This document shows, one piece after another, positions 14,527 through 23,521 of a stretch of DNA of 36,136 nucleotides. The DNA comes from a virus. The stretch is taken from positions 1 to 36,136 of IMG/VR virus record IMGVR_UViG_3300050014_000810, one strand, 5' to 3'. The stretch's first letter is position 1, and each line of letters starts with the position of its first letter. The notes beneath the pieces were generated by a model. That model was given only the letters and a program-made list of their open reading frames with translations. It had not been told where the DNA came from and ran no database searches. Both the position numbers and the translations under genes were made by a program.

Positions 14527-17500
14527 TTACCTTCCGAGATATTGCTGAAGAACAGGCCACGCGGCCATCGGAACATTCGTGGGCTTGCCTGTCGCCCTCG
14601 CCCTTTGTAGCTGATTCGCTTGTTTCATGTAAGCAGTCCCTAGGGTGTTGGACATCGGTGTCCCCTGATGCGCAGGGTCCAAATCATAGGCCCTAGCCTC
14701 CTCCAGCGCCGCCAGAACACCAGCCCTATCACGGTTCTGCATCGCCACCTTGTACTTCTGTTCGATGACCCCGGCGTGGAACTCGCGACCCTCCATCGCA
14801 CCGATGGCGGCGCGATTGGTTTCCTGATAGTTCGACTTCGCCCCCGTCTCGAAACCGAGCGCGGTGGCGAGCACATCACGCGCGTCGGCCGTGAGCGGCA
14901 TCTCCATGCCGTTTTTGTCCACATAGCGCGTTTTACCGTCATCTCCTTGGACCATGCGGAAGGCACCGACGAGGTTGCGCAACGACGTCGGCAGGAACTC
15001 CTGCATACCCTTCAGCGTCTGGCCGTTGGCGATGTCACGGCCGCCGACGACCCACTTCTGTAGAATACTGAACGGCGATCCCGCAGCCTTGGAGAGATAA
15101 TCCGGGTAGGCGTCCTCGAACTTACGGCGGTCCTCCAGCAGGCGCGTGCCGGGGAGAATGTCCGCGTCGCCGAGGTCGGCCGTGTCGACGCCCAGATAAC
15201 GCGGCAGGCCGCGGCTCAAGAGCGCGCCGACGTCGGGGCCGAACATGCTGCGTAAAAAGTGTTGATAATGCGCCTCGATGTCGTAGCCCTCTCCCTCGTC
15301 GAACGCTTCCGACACACGCGTCATCGCCCCCGCCGCCCAGCCGGCCCCCGGCAGACCGAGCGTGCCGGCGGTCAGGATGACGGCCGCGCCGTGCGCGAGA
15401 AGGAACCTGCGCGCCTCGACCTTCTCTTCCGGGTTCGCTGAAGAGATCGCGTGATGCACTTCGAGGTAGAGCTTCTCCAGCAGTTTGAGTTGATAACCGT
15501 GAAAAGCCGTGACGATCTTCGACATGGAACCAACGATACCTTGCTCGCCGAAAGCGCGCGGCTGGTTCGACGCCTCCCAAGGCATCATGGCTTCGTTCAG
15601 CGCATGAAGGGCATAATCATGAATCTGCTGGTCGTTCCAGCCCTTCTGCCGGCCGAGACGCTCGGCTGCCAGAGCGACGCTCAGGCGGCTGGCGGTCTCG
15701 CCGTAGACCGCCGTCATGTTGCCCCAGTGAAGGGCCTTGTTCAGCCACGTGTGCGCTGTCCCCTTGTCCAAGGTTCCGAAGCTTCCGACGTGCCCCATGC
15801 CAAGCTCGACCGCGCCGCTATTGATGATCCTGGTCAAGAATTTGATGGTGTGTTCCGCGACGCGGGCCTTACGGAGAATATCCGGTGTGAGCGCCCCGCT
15901 CACTCGATTCTCGCCGGTCGTCGCCATCGCACGAATGATCTTGAACGCATCGTTGGTCGAAGCGCCGATCGCCAGCGCCGAGTTCACCGCCCCATGTTTC
16001 TTGATGAACTCAGGCCACGCCAACAGCCCCACTTGGCTCATCTGCTCCAGCACGTAGCTGGGCGACATGCCTAGATAGAAGCCGTGGTTAATAGCCTGTG
16101 CCATGTCCCTGTACGTGTGCGGCACCCGCGCACCACTCTGACTGTCGCGCAGCATGATCTCGTCGACAGCTTTTTGTATTCCGAGACGCGTCTGATGATC
16201 GTAAGCCGGGTTGGACGCCGCCGCGAGACGCTGCTGACGCAAGCCGGCCAAGATGTCCATGCGGTAGCGTAGCGACGCCAGTTTAGCCACCGCGTTCGAT
16301 GTCACCGAGCTGGAAAACATCGCGTTGCGCGTCATGTCGGTGGAATAGCCTTGGATGCTCTGCTTTTCAGCCATCAGCTTCTTGATGGAATTGTCCGGCA
16401 GGACATCCATCGCCAAAGCGCGCATCTCGCGCAGGAACTGACCTTTCTGTTCGTCGGTCATCGCCTTGATCATCGGATGCGCCTCGGCGCTCGATACGAA
16501 TTCCTGCACGAACTTCGGTGCTACGTCCTGCATTTCCTGACTGTTGACGGCTCCGCTCGATATTTCCTTCTCTGGATCGGCATCGAGCAACCCTTTGGCT
16601 TTGGCCGCGTTGGCGATATCCAGCATGCCAGCGGCGTCCTGGCTGCTCTTGAAGCGCATGAATACGTGCCCCTGCGACGACAGCTGGTTCATCGAGACAT
16701 CGCCATAGTCCTTGGACATCATCTGCTGAAGCTCGCGGATCGCAGCCGGATCCGGCGCGCCGTTCGCGAGCGTCCTGATGTACATGGAAACGAAATTGTC
16801 TCCTGTACGCCCCAAGTGCACATAAGGCGCACGTTTATCCTCCGCGGCGGTGTGCTCGGCGAATTTCGCCTGCATGGATGCTAAAGGCGCGGTCTCGGTA
16901 CGGATGGCGGTCTTTCCGGCCTCATCCGCGCTGGACAGCGCGCCACTGCGCTCCTTCAGATAATCCCTGATGCCAGCCTCACGCTTCAGATACTCGGACT
17001 TCATGAACGCCGCGGCGCCATTGATGTCCTGGTGCAGGTCGTTATGTGCGAAATAGTCGCGGAACGGATCGTTCTCGAAGCCTTTGATGCCTTCCGTCTT
17101 GTAGACGGACTTCACCAATTGTTCCTGGAACCCTAGTTTGTGTCCGTAATTGTCCATCACGCCGGCAGCTAAACTATTACGCAGCAGCTGCTGTCCTGGG
17201 TTCGGCGTCGAGCCATCACGTGATTGCCCGAGCTTGTTCCAGTTGGCGCGCGTTTCCATATGGACCGCTTCGAGGTCCTTCACATTCGGTGCATTGTGCA
17301 GCCAAGAATTCTCGCCCCAGGTTTTTGTCGGATCGACGTTGAACTCACCCATCGCGCGGCGCACGCTGTCGACGGCGATACCCATCTTCTTGTCGCCGCG
17401 CGCGTACTTATCCAACGCCTGGATGGCACGCACCTTGGGCATGTCGATGCGGCCCTTCAACTGGCCCGAATAGACAGCATTGACGCGGTGCTGCTCGATG

Positions 17501-20500
17501 CCATCCAAAATGCCCTTCCAGAACCGACCCATGCTATGTTCCGACGACCACTGGTCCATGCCGGCGAGTAACTTGTCGCCTTTGAAGCCAGCGAAACCGT
17601 TCTTCACACCTTGCCAAGTCAGGTCACCGAGCTTGGCGGAGAACGACCCGACATAGCGTTGAGTGCGCCCCATCGTGTCTTCCATGCCGGGGACCGTCTT
17701 CACCAGGATACCCTGCGAGCCGCCGGTGAAGCCGCCCTTGGAGACAGTCTGCAAGCGCTGCTGGAACTGGTCATCCGGCTTGGCCGAGAGTCTCTCTCTG
17801 GAGTCCCGCAGGAACTTGGCCACGTCGCTGACCGAGTAAGTCTCGAACTTCTTAGCGAACTCGGTCAGCCCGAAATCGCGCAATCTGGTCGCGATGGCTT
17901 GTTTGAACTTGCCGACGATCGCCATGAGGGCGAGTTTCATCTTGCCGACCGTCGTGCTGGCCGAGGCGTGCGCGATCATTTCCTCGACCGCGACGACCTT
18001 GTCGCGCGCCGACAACGGGAAGCCTTTGGCCGGAAGATAAGATGCCACGCCCTCGCTATGCAGCGATCGATCCCACACGCCGAACTGTCTGGAGATCTTC
18101 TCGATATTGTCGACGCCGCCGGCACGATCGAAGATGTCGGCGATGCCATGCGCGTAAGAGTCCGAACCGTGTGGCCCAAGCAGCGCCTCTGTGGCCATAT
18201 GGCCCATGACCTCGTGCTTGAACGTGTCTTCGATGTCGGCGCGCGTGCGCGCCTTGTCCAGGATCGTATATGCATGACCGTTGTCGTAGAAGCCGGAGAG
18301 TTCTTGCGGATCGAGCCCTTGTTTCACTGCCTGTGAAAGGAACTCGGGAGGCATGTCACCGACCGTGTCGAGCAGATGCACACGCGATTGAGCATCCGGG
18401 TTTAGCCTCGATGCAAGTTCGTTATGATGTTGACGCAGAGCTTCTTGCGAAACGCTCGAGTTCATGCGCTCTTGGGTCATCGGCTCGACGGTCTTGAACA
18501 GCGGATGACCTGTCATCTGCGTCGCCGCGCGCAATTGGTCGGTGATGGGGAAGGAGTGAACGGTTCGCGTTGTCGGGACGTCTTTGGTCAGCTTACCACC
18601 GAGCAGCTCAGCCACGCCGGTGCTGCCATGCTCGACGACCGCCTGATTAAAATTCACACCCCTCTCTAGTGCGTCAGCAACCGCACGTAATTGTCGTGCA
18701 TACGAAACGCTAGGTGCGTGGGTTGCTAACTCGCGTACTTCCGCAGACGGGCGCCGTGGGCCTTCGTAGCTCCACCTATCATTACCGATAGGAAGCTCAT
18801 ATGGTTCGACTCTCGAGCCGAACTTCTTGACGAGCTTGTTGGCCTCGTTCACCATCATCTCGTTGTAGGCGACCTTCATCCCGCGTTCGCGTACAGCGTC
18901 ACCACCGTAGCGTGCGAAGTTCGTCTCGCCGGTGTCCCAGGTAATACGATCCTGCCCGGTGCGTACAGCCTCGTGGATCATGTGCTTGAGCATCAGGCTC
19001 ATCCACTGAGTGGTGTTCTTCAAGGGGGCTTCCGGCACGCCCTTGGTCGGGTCACTGGTGTCGCGGACATTTTGCTCGGCTTTATCGACGGCCACCTGAG
19101 CAGCGTAGGTGGTCTCCCTAAGACGGATGTATTCCTTACGCAGACTAACGAGTCCTTCTGAATCTGGACTAGTGCGGAGCTTTATGGCTTCACGAAGTTT
19201 ATCTTCGGCCCGGTTCTCTTCAGCTAATGCTTTCGTAAGAGGGTCTTTCGCAGCCTCCAGTTTCTTCTGCGCTTTCTCTATGGCTACAGGATCAGGAACG
19301 CGCTTTTGATTCTGCAATTCCCTTAAACGAGCAGCAGTCGGCATCAGCACCTCACGCTGATATTTGTCACGCGCTGCACTCAGTTCACTATAGGAAGCGT
19401 CATGTGCGTCATAATCCTGCCGCGCTCGTACCACATCCGGGCGCGAGGCATCGTACGCGTGCTGTTTACTTGCTATCCGCAGCCGTTCAACAGCAGCACC
19501 CAATTTGTCGGCTTCTGCGTAATATTCTCTGTCGAGTGTGTTAAATTTATCGAGGGCCGTATCATGCTCGGCCTGACGCTTAGCCAACTCGACAGGATCC
19601 GGCTTGAACCCGCGCGGACGATAACCTTCGTCTTGTGCCTTCTGATGCAGGTCGCTCTGAGCCTCACTGGAGTGCAGGATCTTCTCGCTATTCGCAGCGA
19701 CGCGGTTATCCATACGGTTGTGCCCGATGAAGTTAGTCTCGCCAGGCCAATGAACGTGTGTGAAATCATCTTCGGATTCCTTATACCGCTCCAGATAAGC
19801 TGGTTTTTCCTCCGGATCACTAAGGATATGCCTGAACAAAACCTCACGGTAGTTGGTGCCGCCAGGTGTTGTGTATGGTTCATAGTGCACATTCCCCTCG
19901 TCCAGCGTGACGGTGTGTACAGCAGGGAATGCTTCTTTGAAGTGCGCGGCGATCTGTGCCTTGGTGATCGGGCCTTTCTGGTCAGCCAACCAATTATGCG
20001 TGTGCGTCCAGTCGAGCTCTGTCTGCTTCGCACCGGCACTTTTCAGCGTCGCTTCCCATGCCGGGCCTGGCATCTTGTCTTGCTTGATGTTGTCTAGCGC
20101 GCGCAACGCCGTCGAGTAGCCGAGACCTTCAGGCAACGGCTCTTGTCGGCGCTGCGCGAGGATATCTTTGGGATCGAGTGCCGATCGAATATTATCGGGA
20201 TTCAAAACGGCAACCTGATCGCGACCGCGGCTCTCTGGTATCCCCCGCAAAATCACGGTGTCCAGCCCTTGTTGTCTGGCACGCGCGATTGCCGCGGAAG
20301 TCGCCCCTAAGCTGCCCCTGAAGTTAGGCTTGGGCTCTGGCTCACCCTCCGAAGCATAGAGCTTTTTGTTGCTCTCGTGTATCTGCATATCTTCTTGGAA
20401 ATTCTTGTCGAACATTCTCCCGAGACGCTCGGCGTCTTCTACCGACGTCGGACGGCCCGAATATTTCGTCGCAATCTTCCGCATCGACGCACGAAATTCT

Positions 20501-22707
20501 GGATCGAGAGGGAGACGCTGCACATCGAAAACCGCGGATTTGCCGGGGGTCACACGAACCGGGTAAACACGCGGCCCAGCCGCGTCTTCCTCCTTGTGAG
20601 AAAAAGATCCGGCGTAGCCTGCCGCTTCCTCCGGAGATGCAGAAAAAAACGAAACACCTTTCTCGCCCACGGCCGAGAATTTCCCTGCGGCGTTTACATC
20701 GAACTTATCGAACGAGATAGGGCTGGATGTGCCATGATATAACCGCCATTCTTCAGCATTCGGGTCTACACGTCCATAAGGGTAGATCGGAGATGGGCTA
20801 TTGGGCTCTGGTCGGCGCTGCGCGAGGATGTCATCGGGATTTTCCGGCATCTGCTGGCGTTGCTGCTGCCGAAACCGTTGAAAACCTGCGACCGTCTGTC
20901 GTATACGCGCGGCTTCCTGCGTCTCCGGCGTCAGAGGAGCATGCGGCGCCTGATCTTGCGGCGCCTGATCCGAAGGCCTCAAGCTTTCGAGGTCGGCTTG
21001 CGCGATGTCTTGGATACGCGCCTCGAGATTTTCATCGTTTTGTCCGGGTGCAGCTTCTGGGGCAACGGCATCCCGCGCGGCGTCGCCGCCTGGAACTCCG
21101 CCGCCAGCTCGGGCATTTCCGCGAACATCATCGCTCGCTGCGCTTGCGACTTGAACGGCATTGCGTGGATCTCCATCGATAAAAAAAGCGTTATATTGCT
21201 TATCTTCTTCGCTGGGGACTTTGAGGAATTTCTCACCCGGCCGCGTCGGCCGGTCAGCCTCGACGAGACGCATGTTCAACGCCGGATCAGCATGCAGCTC
21301 GCGCAATGCGTCATTGAACTGACGCGGCGTCACCGCCCCCTCTTCCTCATCCCGCTCGGCATTGACCTTGGCATACAGATCCTTCAGTTCGACCGGCCGG
21401 TTGAATCGGCCGGGCTGGTCGATCGAATCATTCTTGCCGCGCGTCAGATCGGAAACAGCCTCGACAATCTGCTGCTGAAGGGCGAGTCTGGGCGACGGTT
21501 CAGGAGTTACCCCGTCAGCCGGCCGCGGCCCTTGCTCTTGAGGGTGTACGGGCTGAGTTTCTTGATTGACGTCGCGCGGTCCGGCAGCCGCTTCCATGGC
21601 GGCGTCTCGGCTTCCAGCCGCTTCGCCAGCTCGGGATTGTTCTCCCGCGTCCACTGGCGCTGTGCCTCGCTCTTGTACAGTGGTTGGTTCTCCTGCCTGA
21701 GGTTCAGACGGTGCTGCTTCTGCCTGAGGTTCTGGTGGTGTACCCGGCACCTTCGATGCGGCATCGAGCGCGTTCGGGTCGCTGAGAATGCTCTCAGGCG
21801 CCTTGCGAAGGCCGAACAGGCCGCCCATGACGCCGCCGATCGCGCCGCTTTCCAGCGTCGACGAGACGATCGACTTCATCTTACCCATGGTCGGAATATC
21901 AGGCCGCCATGCCACATCGGCCGCTTTTTGCAGGCCGCCGCCGACCGCGCCGACCGCACCCATGCCGAGGCCGCCGTGAATGACGCGGCTGAGCAGCTTA
22001 CCTTCCGTACCCCCCGCGAGCATGCCAGCACCGTGACCAGGCATGATCGACTCGATCGCGCCGAGCGGCACGCCGAGTGCGAGCGCACGCGCCGCGTCCA
22101 GCTGTGACTCGCCGCCTGGCTGCTGCATGGATGATTCGTGCTGGGCAGCGATCGCGCTAGGCACCTGCACAGCCATGCCACCGAGAATACCCGCCGCGGT
22201 GCGGGCGCCGACAGCGGTCGCCGCCTCACCGGTCAGAGCGCCAGCGCCGCCCAAGAAGCTCGGTAGTGCCGCGCCGATGCGTGATAGACCAGCTGGAATC
22301 GCGACTTCAGGCGTCGCGTACATCGCCGCGCCGGCACCGACCAGCGCGGGCACCATCTGGCCGGCCGTGTAGGCAGCCTTGCTGGCAAAGGTGCCGGGAC
22401 TGTCGAACCAACCAGCTTGCTCGAGATCAGGACGGCCTTGCTCTTGCGCGCGCGCATTCAGATAGTCGGACAGACGTTGTGCGTCCATCCACGGCGGGAT
22501 CTTGCTGACGTCTTCGGGGGCAACAGCCGCCCGCTGAATGGTAGCGACAGTCCCGGCAAGCGCGCTGCTGAGCCCGATCGTGCCGACCTTCAGCCCCGCC
22601 CACGGCGCCCAGCCGCCATTCGGGGGCGGCGGTGTCAGCCCACCCGCCCGCATGTAATCCGCCGCGGTCGGCAGAGTGTTCGGATCGAAACTGCCCCAAC
22701 TCGCCAT
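14527..22707 (-). CDS. Giant polyvalent virion protein (ART-like, PGGTNYREVL-domain, metallopeptidase-like, LPD38-like), 2726 aa
   Basis: Start at ATG 22707, overlapping the previous stop (ATGA). The N-terminal ~300 residues hold hydrophobic Gly/Ala-rich stretches; 310-400 and 510-620 are low-complexity linkers. Residues ~650-845 match polyvalent ADP-ribosyltransferase domains (RLYHGTS, GVSFFSASPEEAAGYA). Residues ~885-1290 carry PGGTNYREVL, SEAQSDLHQKAQDEGY and, beyond a coiled-coil insert (~1040-1215), APLKNTTQWMSLMLKHMI, a module seen in many polyvalent proteins. A HEVMGH motif near 1498-1503, with an EE about 75 residues on, marks a metallopeptidase-like domain. Residues ~2270-2560 resemble LPD38. 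Such proteins are thought to enter the host with the DNA and counter its defences. No RNA-polymerase motifs were recognised. Confidence 0.88.
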   Translation of the reverse strand: MASWGSFDPNTLPTAADYMRAGGLTPPPPNGGWAPWAGLKVGTIGLSSALAGTVATIQRAAVAPEDVSKIPPWMDAQRLSDYLNARAQEQGRPDLEQAGWFDSPGTFASKAAYTAGQMVPALVGAGAAMYATPEVAIPAGLSRIGAALPSFLGGAGALTGEAATAVGARTAAGILGGMAVQVPSAIAAQHESSMQQPGGESQLDAARALALGVPLGAIESIMPGHGAGMLAGGTEGKLLSRVIHGGLGMGAVGAVGGGLQKAADVAWRPDIPTMGKMKSIVSSTLESGAIGGVMGGLFGLRKAPESILSDPNALDAASKVPGTPPEPQAEAAPSEPQAGEPTTVQERGTAPVDAGEQSRAGEAAGSRDAAMEAAAGPRDVNQETQPVHPQEQGPRPADGVTPEPSPRLALQQQIVEAVSDLTRGKNDSIDQPGRFNRPVELKDLYAKVNAERDEEEGAVTPRQFNDALRELHADPALNMRLVEADRPTRPGEKFLKVPSEEDKQYNAFFIDGDPRNAVQVASAASDDVRGNARAGGGVPGGDAARDAVAPEAAPGQNDENLEARIQDIAQADLESLRPSDQAPQDQAPHAPLTPETQEAARIRQTVAGFQRFRQQQRQQMPENPDDILAQRRPEPNSPSPIYPYGRVDPNAEEWRLYHGTSSPISFDKFDVNAAGKFSAVGEKGVSFFSASPEEAAGYAGSFSHKEEDAAGPRVYPVRVTPGKSAVFDVQRLPLDPEFRASMRKIATKYSGRPTSVEDAERLGRMFDKNFQEDMQIHESNKKLYASEGEPEPKPNFRGSLGATSAAIARARQQGLDTVILRGIPESRGRDQVAVLNPDNIRSALDPKDILAQRRQEPLPEGLGYSTALRALDNIKQDKMPGPAWEATLKSAGAKQTELDWTHTHNWLADQKGPITKAQIAAHFKEAFPAVHTVTLDEGNVHYEPYTTPGGTNYREVLFRHILSDPEEKPAYLERYKESEDDFTHVHWPGETNFIGHNRMDNRVAANSEKILHSSEAQSDLHQKAQDEGYRPRGFKPDPVELAKRQAEHDTALDKFNTLDREYYAEADKLGAAVERLRIASKQHAYDASRPDVVRARQDYDAHDASYSELSAARDKYQREVLMPTAARLRELQNQKRVPDPVAIEKAQKKLEAAKDPLTKALAEENRAEDKLREAIKLRTSPDSEGLVSLRKEYIRLRETTYAAQVAVDKAEQNVRDTSDPTKGVPEAPLKNTTQWMSLMLKHMIHEAVRTGQDRITWDTGETNFARYGGDAVRERGMKVAYNEMMVNEANKLVKKFGSRVEPYELPIGNDRWSYEGPRRPSAEVRELATHAPSVSYARQLRAVADALERGVNFNQAVVEHGSTGVAELLGGKLTKDVPTTRTVHSFPITDQLRAATQMTGHPLFKTVEPMTQERMNSSVSQEALRQHHNELASRLNPDAQSRVHLLDTVGDMPPEFLSQAVKQGLDPQELSGFYDNGHAYTILDKARTRADIEDTFKHEVMGHMATEALLGPHGSDSYAHGIADIFDRAGGVDNIEKISRQFGVWDRSLHSEGVASYLPAKGFPLSARDKVVAVEEMIAHASASTTVGKMKLALMAIVGKFKQAIATRLRDFGLTEFAKKFETYSVSDVAKFLRDSRERLSAKPDDQFQQRLQTVSKGGFTGGSQGILVKTVPGMEDTMGRTQRYVGSFSAKLGDLTWQGVKNGFAGFKGDKLLAGMDQWSSEHSMGRFWKGILDGIEQHRVNAVYSGQLKGRIDMPKVRAIQALDKYARGDKKMGIAVDSVRRAMGEFNVDPTKTWGENSWLHNAPNVKDLEAVHMETRANWNKLGQSRDGSTPNPGQQLLRNSLAAGVMDNYGHKLGFQEQLVKSVYKTEGIKGFENDPFRDYFAHNDLHQDINGAAAFMKSEYLKREAGIRDYLKERSGALSSADEAGKTAIRTETAPLASMQAKFAEHTAAEDKRAPYVHLGRTGDNFVSMYIRTLANGAPDPAAIRELQQMMSKDYGDVSMNQLSSQGHVFMRFKSSQDAAGMLDIANAAKAKGLLDADPEKEISSGAVNSQEMQDVAPKFVQEFVSSAEAHPMIKAMTDEQKGQFLREMRALAMDVLPDNSIKKLMAEKQSIQGYSTDMTRNAMFSSSVTSNAVAKLASLRYRMDILAGLRQQRLAAASNPAYDHQTRLGIQKAVDEIMLRDSQSGARVPHTYRDMAQAINHGFYLGMSPSYVLEQMSQVGLLAWPEFIKKHGAVNSALAIGASTNDAFKIIRAMATTGENRVSGALTPDILRKARVAEHTIKFLTRIINSGAVELGMGHVGSFGTLDKGTAHTWLNKALHWGNMTAVYGETASRLSVALAAERLGRQKGWNDQQIHDYALHALNEAMMPWEASNQPRAFGEQGIVGSMSKIVTAFHGYQLKLLEKLYLEVHHAISSANPEEKVEARRFLLAHGAAVILTAGTLGLPGAGWAAGAMTRVSEAFDEGEGYDIEAHYQHFLRSMFGPDVGALLSRGLPRYLGVDTADLGDADILPGTRLLEDRRKFEDAYPDYLSKAAGSPFSILQKWVVGGRDIANGQTLKGMQEFLPTSLRNLVGAFRMVQGDDGKTRYVDKNGMEMPLTADARDVLATALGFETGAKSNYQETNRAAIGAMEGREFHAGVIEQKYKVAMQNRDRAGVLAALEEARAYDLDPAHQGTPMSNTLGTAYMKQANQLQRARATGKPTNVPMAAWPVLQQYLGR
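20979..21161 (-). CDS. Nested out-of-frame small protein, KSxAQR family, 60 aa
   Basis: This lies wholly inside the giant gene, same strand, different frame. ATG at 21161 has GGAG 9 nt upstream. The product starts MPFKSQAQRAMMFAEMPELA, then ATP...LPQK, and ends in a basic tail. This matches a small phage protein family with the pattern MPFKSxAQRxxMFAxxPExAxxxxxxTPxxxxLPxK. The giant protein in the same stretch is low-complexity linker (about residues 515-575), so little would constrain that frame. Expression is unproven. See the second copy at 21507-21680. Confidence 0.5.
   Translation of the reverse strand: MPFKSQAQRAMMFAEMPELAAEFQAATPRGMPLPQKLHPDKTMKISRRVSKTSRKPTSKA
21507..21680 (-). CDS. 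Second nested KSxAQR-family ORF, ATG lost or CTG start, ~57 aa
   Basis: Also inside the giant gene and in the same alternative frame as the copy at 20979. It reads YKSEAQRQWTRENNPELAKR, then LEAETPPWKRLPDR and a basic tail. It aligns with the other copy at KS-AQR, PELA, TP and LP. Where that copy has ATG this one has CCA, but CTG follows at once (21678-21680), with AGGAG 9 nt upstream, the same spacing as in the other copy. An in-frame ATG exists at 21764 without a ribosome site. It may use CTG or may be a relic absorbed into the giant frame. Confidence 0.4.
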   Translation of the reverse strand: MYKSEAQRQWTRENNPELAKRLEAETPPWKRLPDRATSIKKLSPYTLKSKGRGRLTG

Positions 22708-23519
22708 CAACGCTGCTCGGTGTTTTGCATTTGCCTACCGGTGTAATTCCCGAGGATGTTCATCTTCATGAGCTCATCCAGCGCCTCAGTGTGTGCTCTA
22801 CTGGCAGCGAGCATATTCTTGCTGTGCTGAGTGGCGTTAATCTCGTTATTATCCAACAAGGCCTGCGAAGCCGCCGCCGAATTGTTGTACTCGAAGTTCG
22901 CTTTTCCGAGGAGCACCCGCGCCGCTTCCGGGACGCCGGCATGCGCAAGGTGAATCTCGTACAGCCGTATCGCCTGATCCGCGGTCAACCCGTTGATTAT
23001 CCGCGACTGCTGCTCAGGATTGACGCGTGGCTGCACCTTCGCGCCAGGCATGCCTACCGCCTGCGGATTATTCGCTGCGGCTTTTGCCTGTCCTACATCC
23101 GCGGCATGATCGGCGATGACCGCGGCCGGATGATCTGCATCCACAGGATAACCAGCGACATAGGAGCCGGCCGCATGTGCCGAAGGATTGAATGTTCCGG
23201 CCGATTTCGTCCAATCGAGAGATGGCGCATCCGGCGCGGGCGCCCCGGTCAAACCACCCAAAAAACTCGGAACGCCAGCGGCGACATACTTGCCTAATGC
23301 CACAGGTGCCGCAGCGAAGTCCTGAGCCGCCTGACCAACCGCCTGTATCGGACCAAGCACACCCGCACGCACGCCCTGGCCGATCTGCCGGGCAGGGTCT
23401 GCGAACCAGGTTTGTGGCGTGGCGACATTAAACGTCGGAGGCAGCGGCCCAGGTGGAGAAGAAGGAGGCGGTATTACACCGGTAGCCGGATCAAACGTCG
23501 GAAGTGGAGCGTCGACCAT
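22707..23519 (-). CDS. Hypothetical virion/ejection protein, 270 aa
   Basis: Start at ATG 23519 with AAGGGA 8 nt upstream; the longer frame to 23564 runs back into the adaptor gene. The N-terminal third is Pro/Gly/Ala-rich (PLPTFDPATGVIPPPSSPPG), the middle is Ala-rich, and the C-terminal third is helical (GLTADQAIRLYEIHLAHAGV, then SQALLDNNEINATQHSKN). It ends on the overlap with the giant gene. Position between the adaptor and the giant ejected protein suggests an internal virion or connector protein. I do not recognise the family. Confidence 0.7.
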   Translation of the reverse strand: MVDAPLPTFDPATGVIPPPSSPPGPLPPTFNVATPQTWFADPARQIGQGVRAGVLGPIQAVGQAAQDFAAAPVALGKYVAAGVPSFLGGLTGAPAPDAPSLDWTKSAGTFNPSAHAAGSYVAGYPVDADHPAAVIADHAADVGQAKAAANNPQAVGMPGAKVQPRVNPEQQSRIINGLTADQAIRLYEIHLAHAGVPEAARVLLGKANFEYNNSAAASQALLDNNEINATQHSKNMLAASRAHTEALDELMKMNILGNYTGRQMQNTEQR

Positions 23520-23521
23520 GG

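Noticed and set aside
20860-22107. 415-codon plus-strand frame opposite the giant gene
   Set aside because: It is antisense to a well-supported coding region, has no ribosome site and an Arg-rich make-up typical of reverse-frame reading in GC-rich genes.
14527-22707. N4-type virion RNA polymerase
   Set aside because: The giant size and N4-type capsid suggested it, but no polymerase motifs were found; the domains fit polyvalent proteins.
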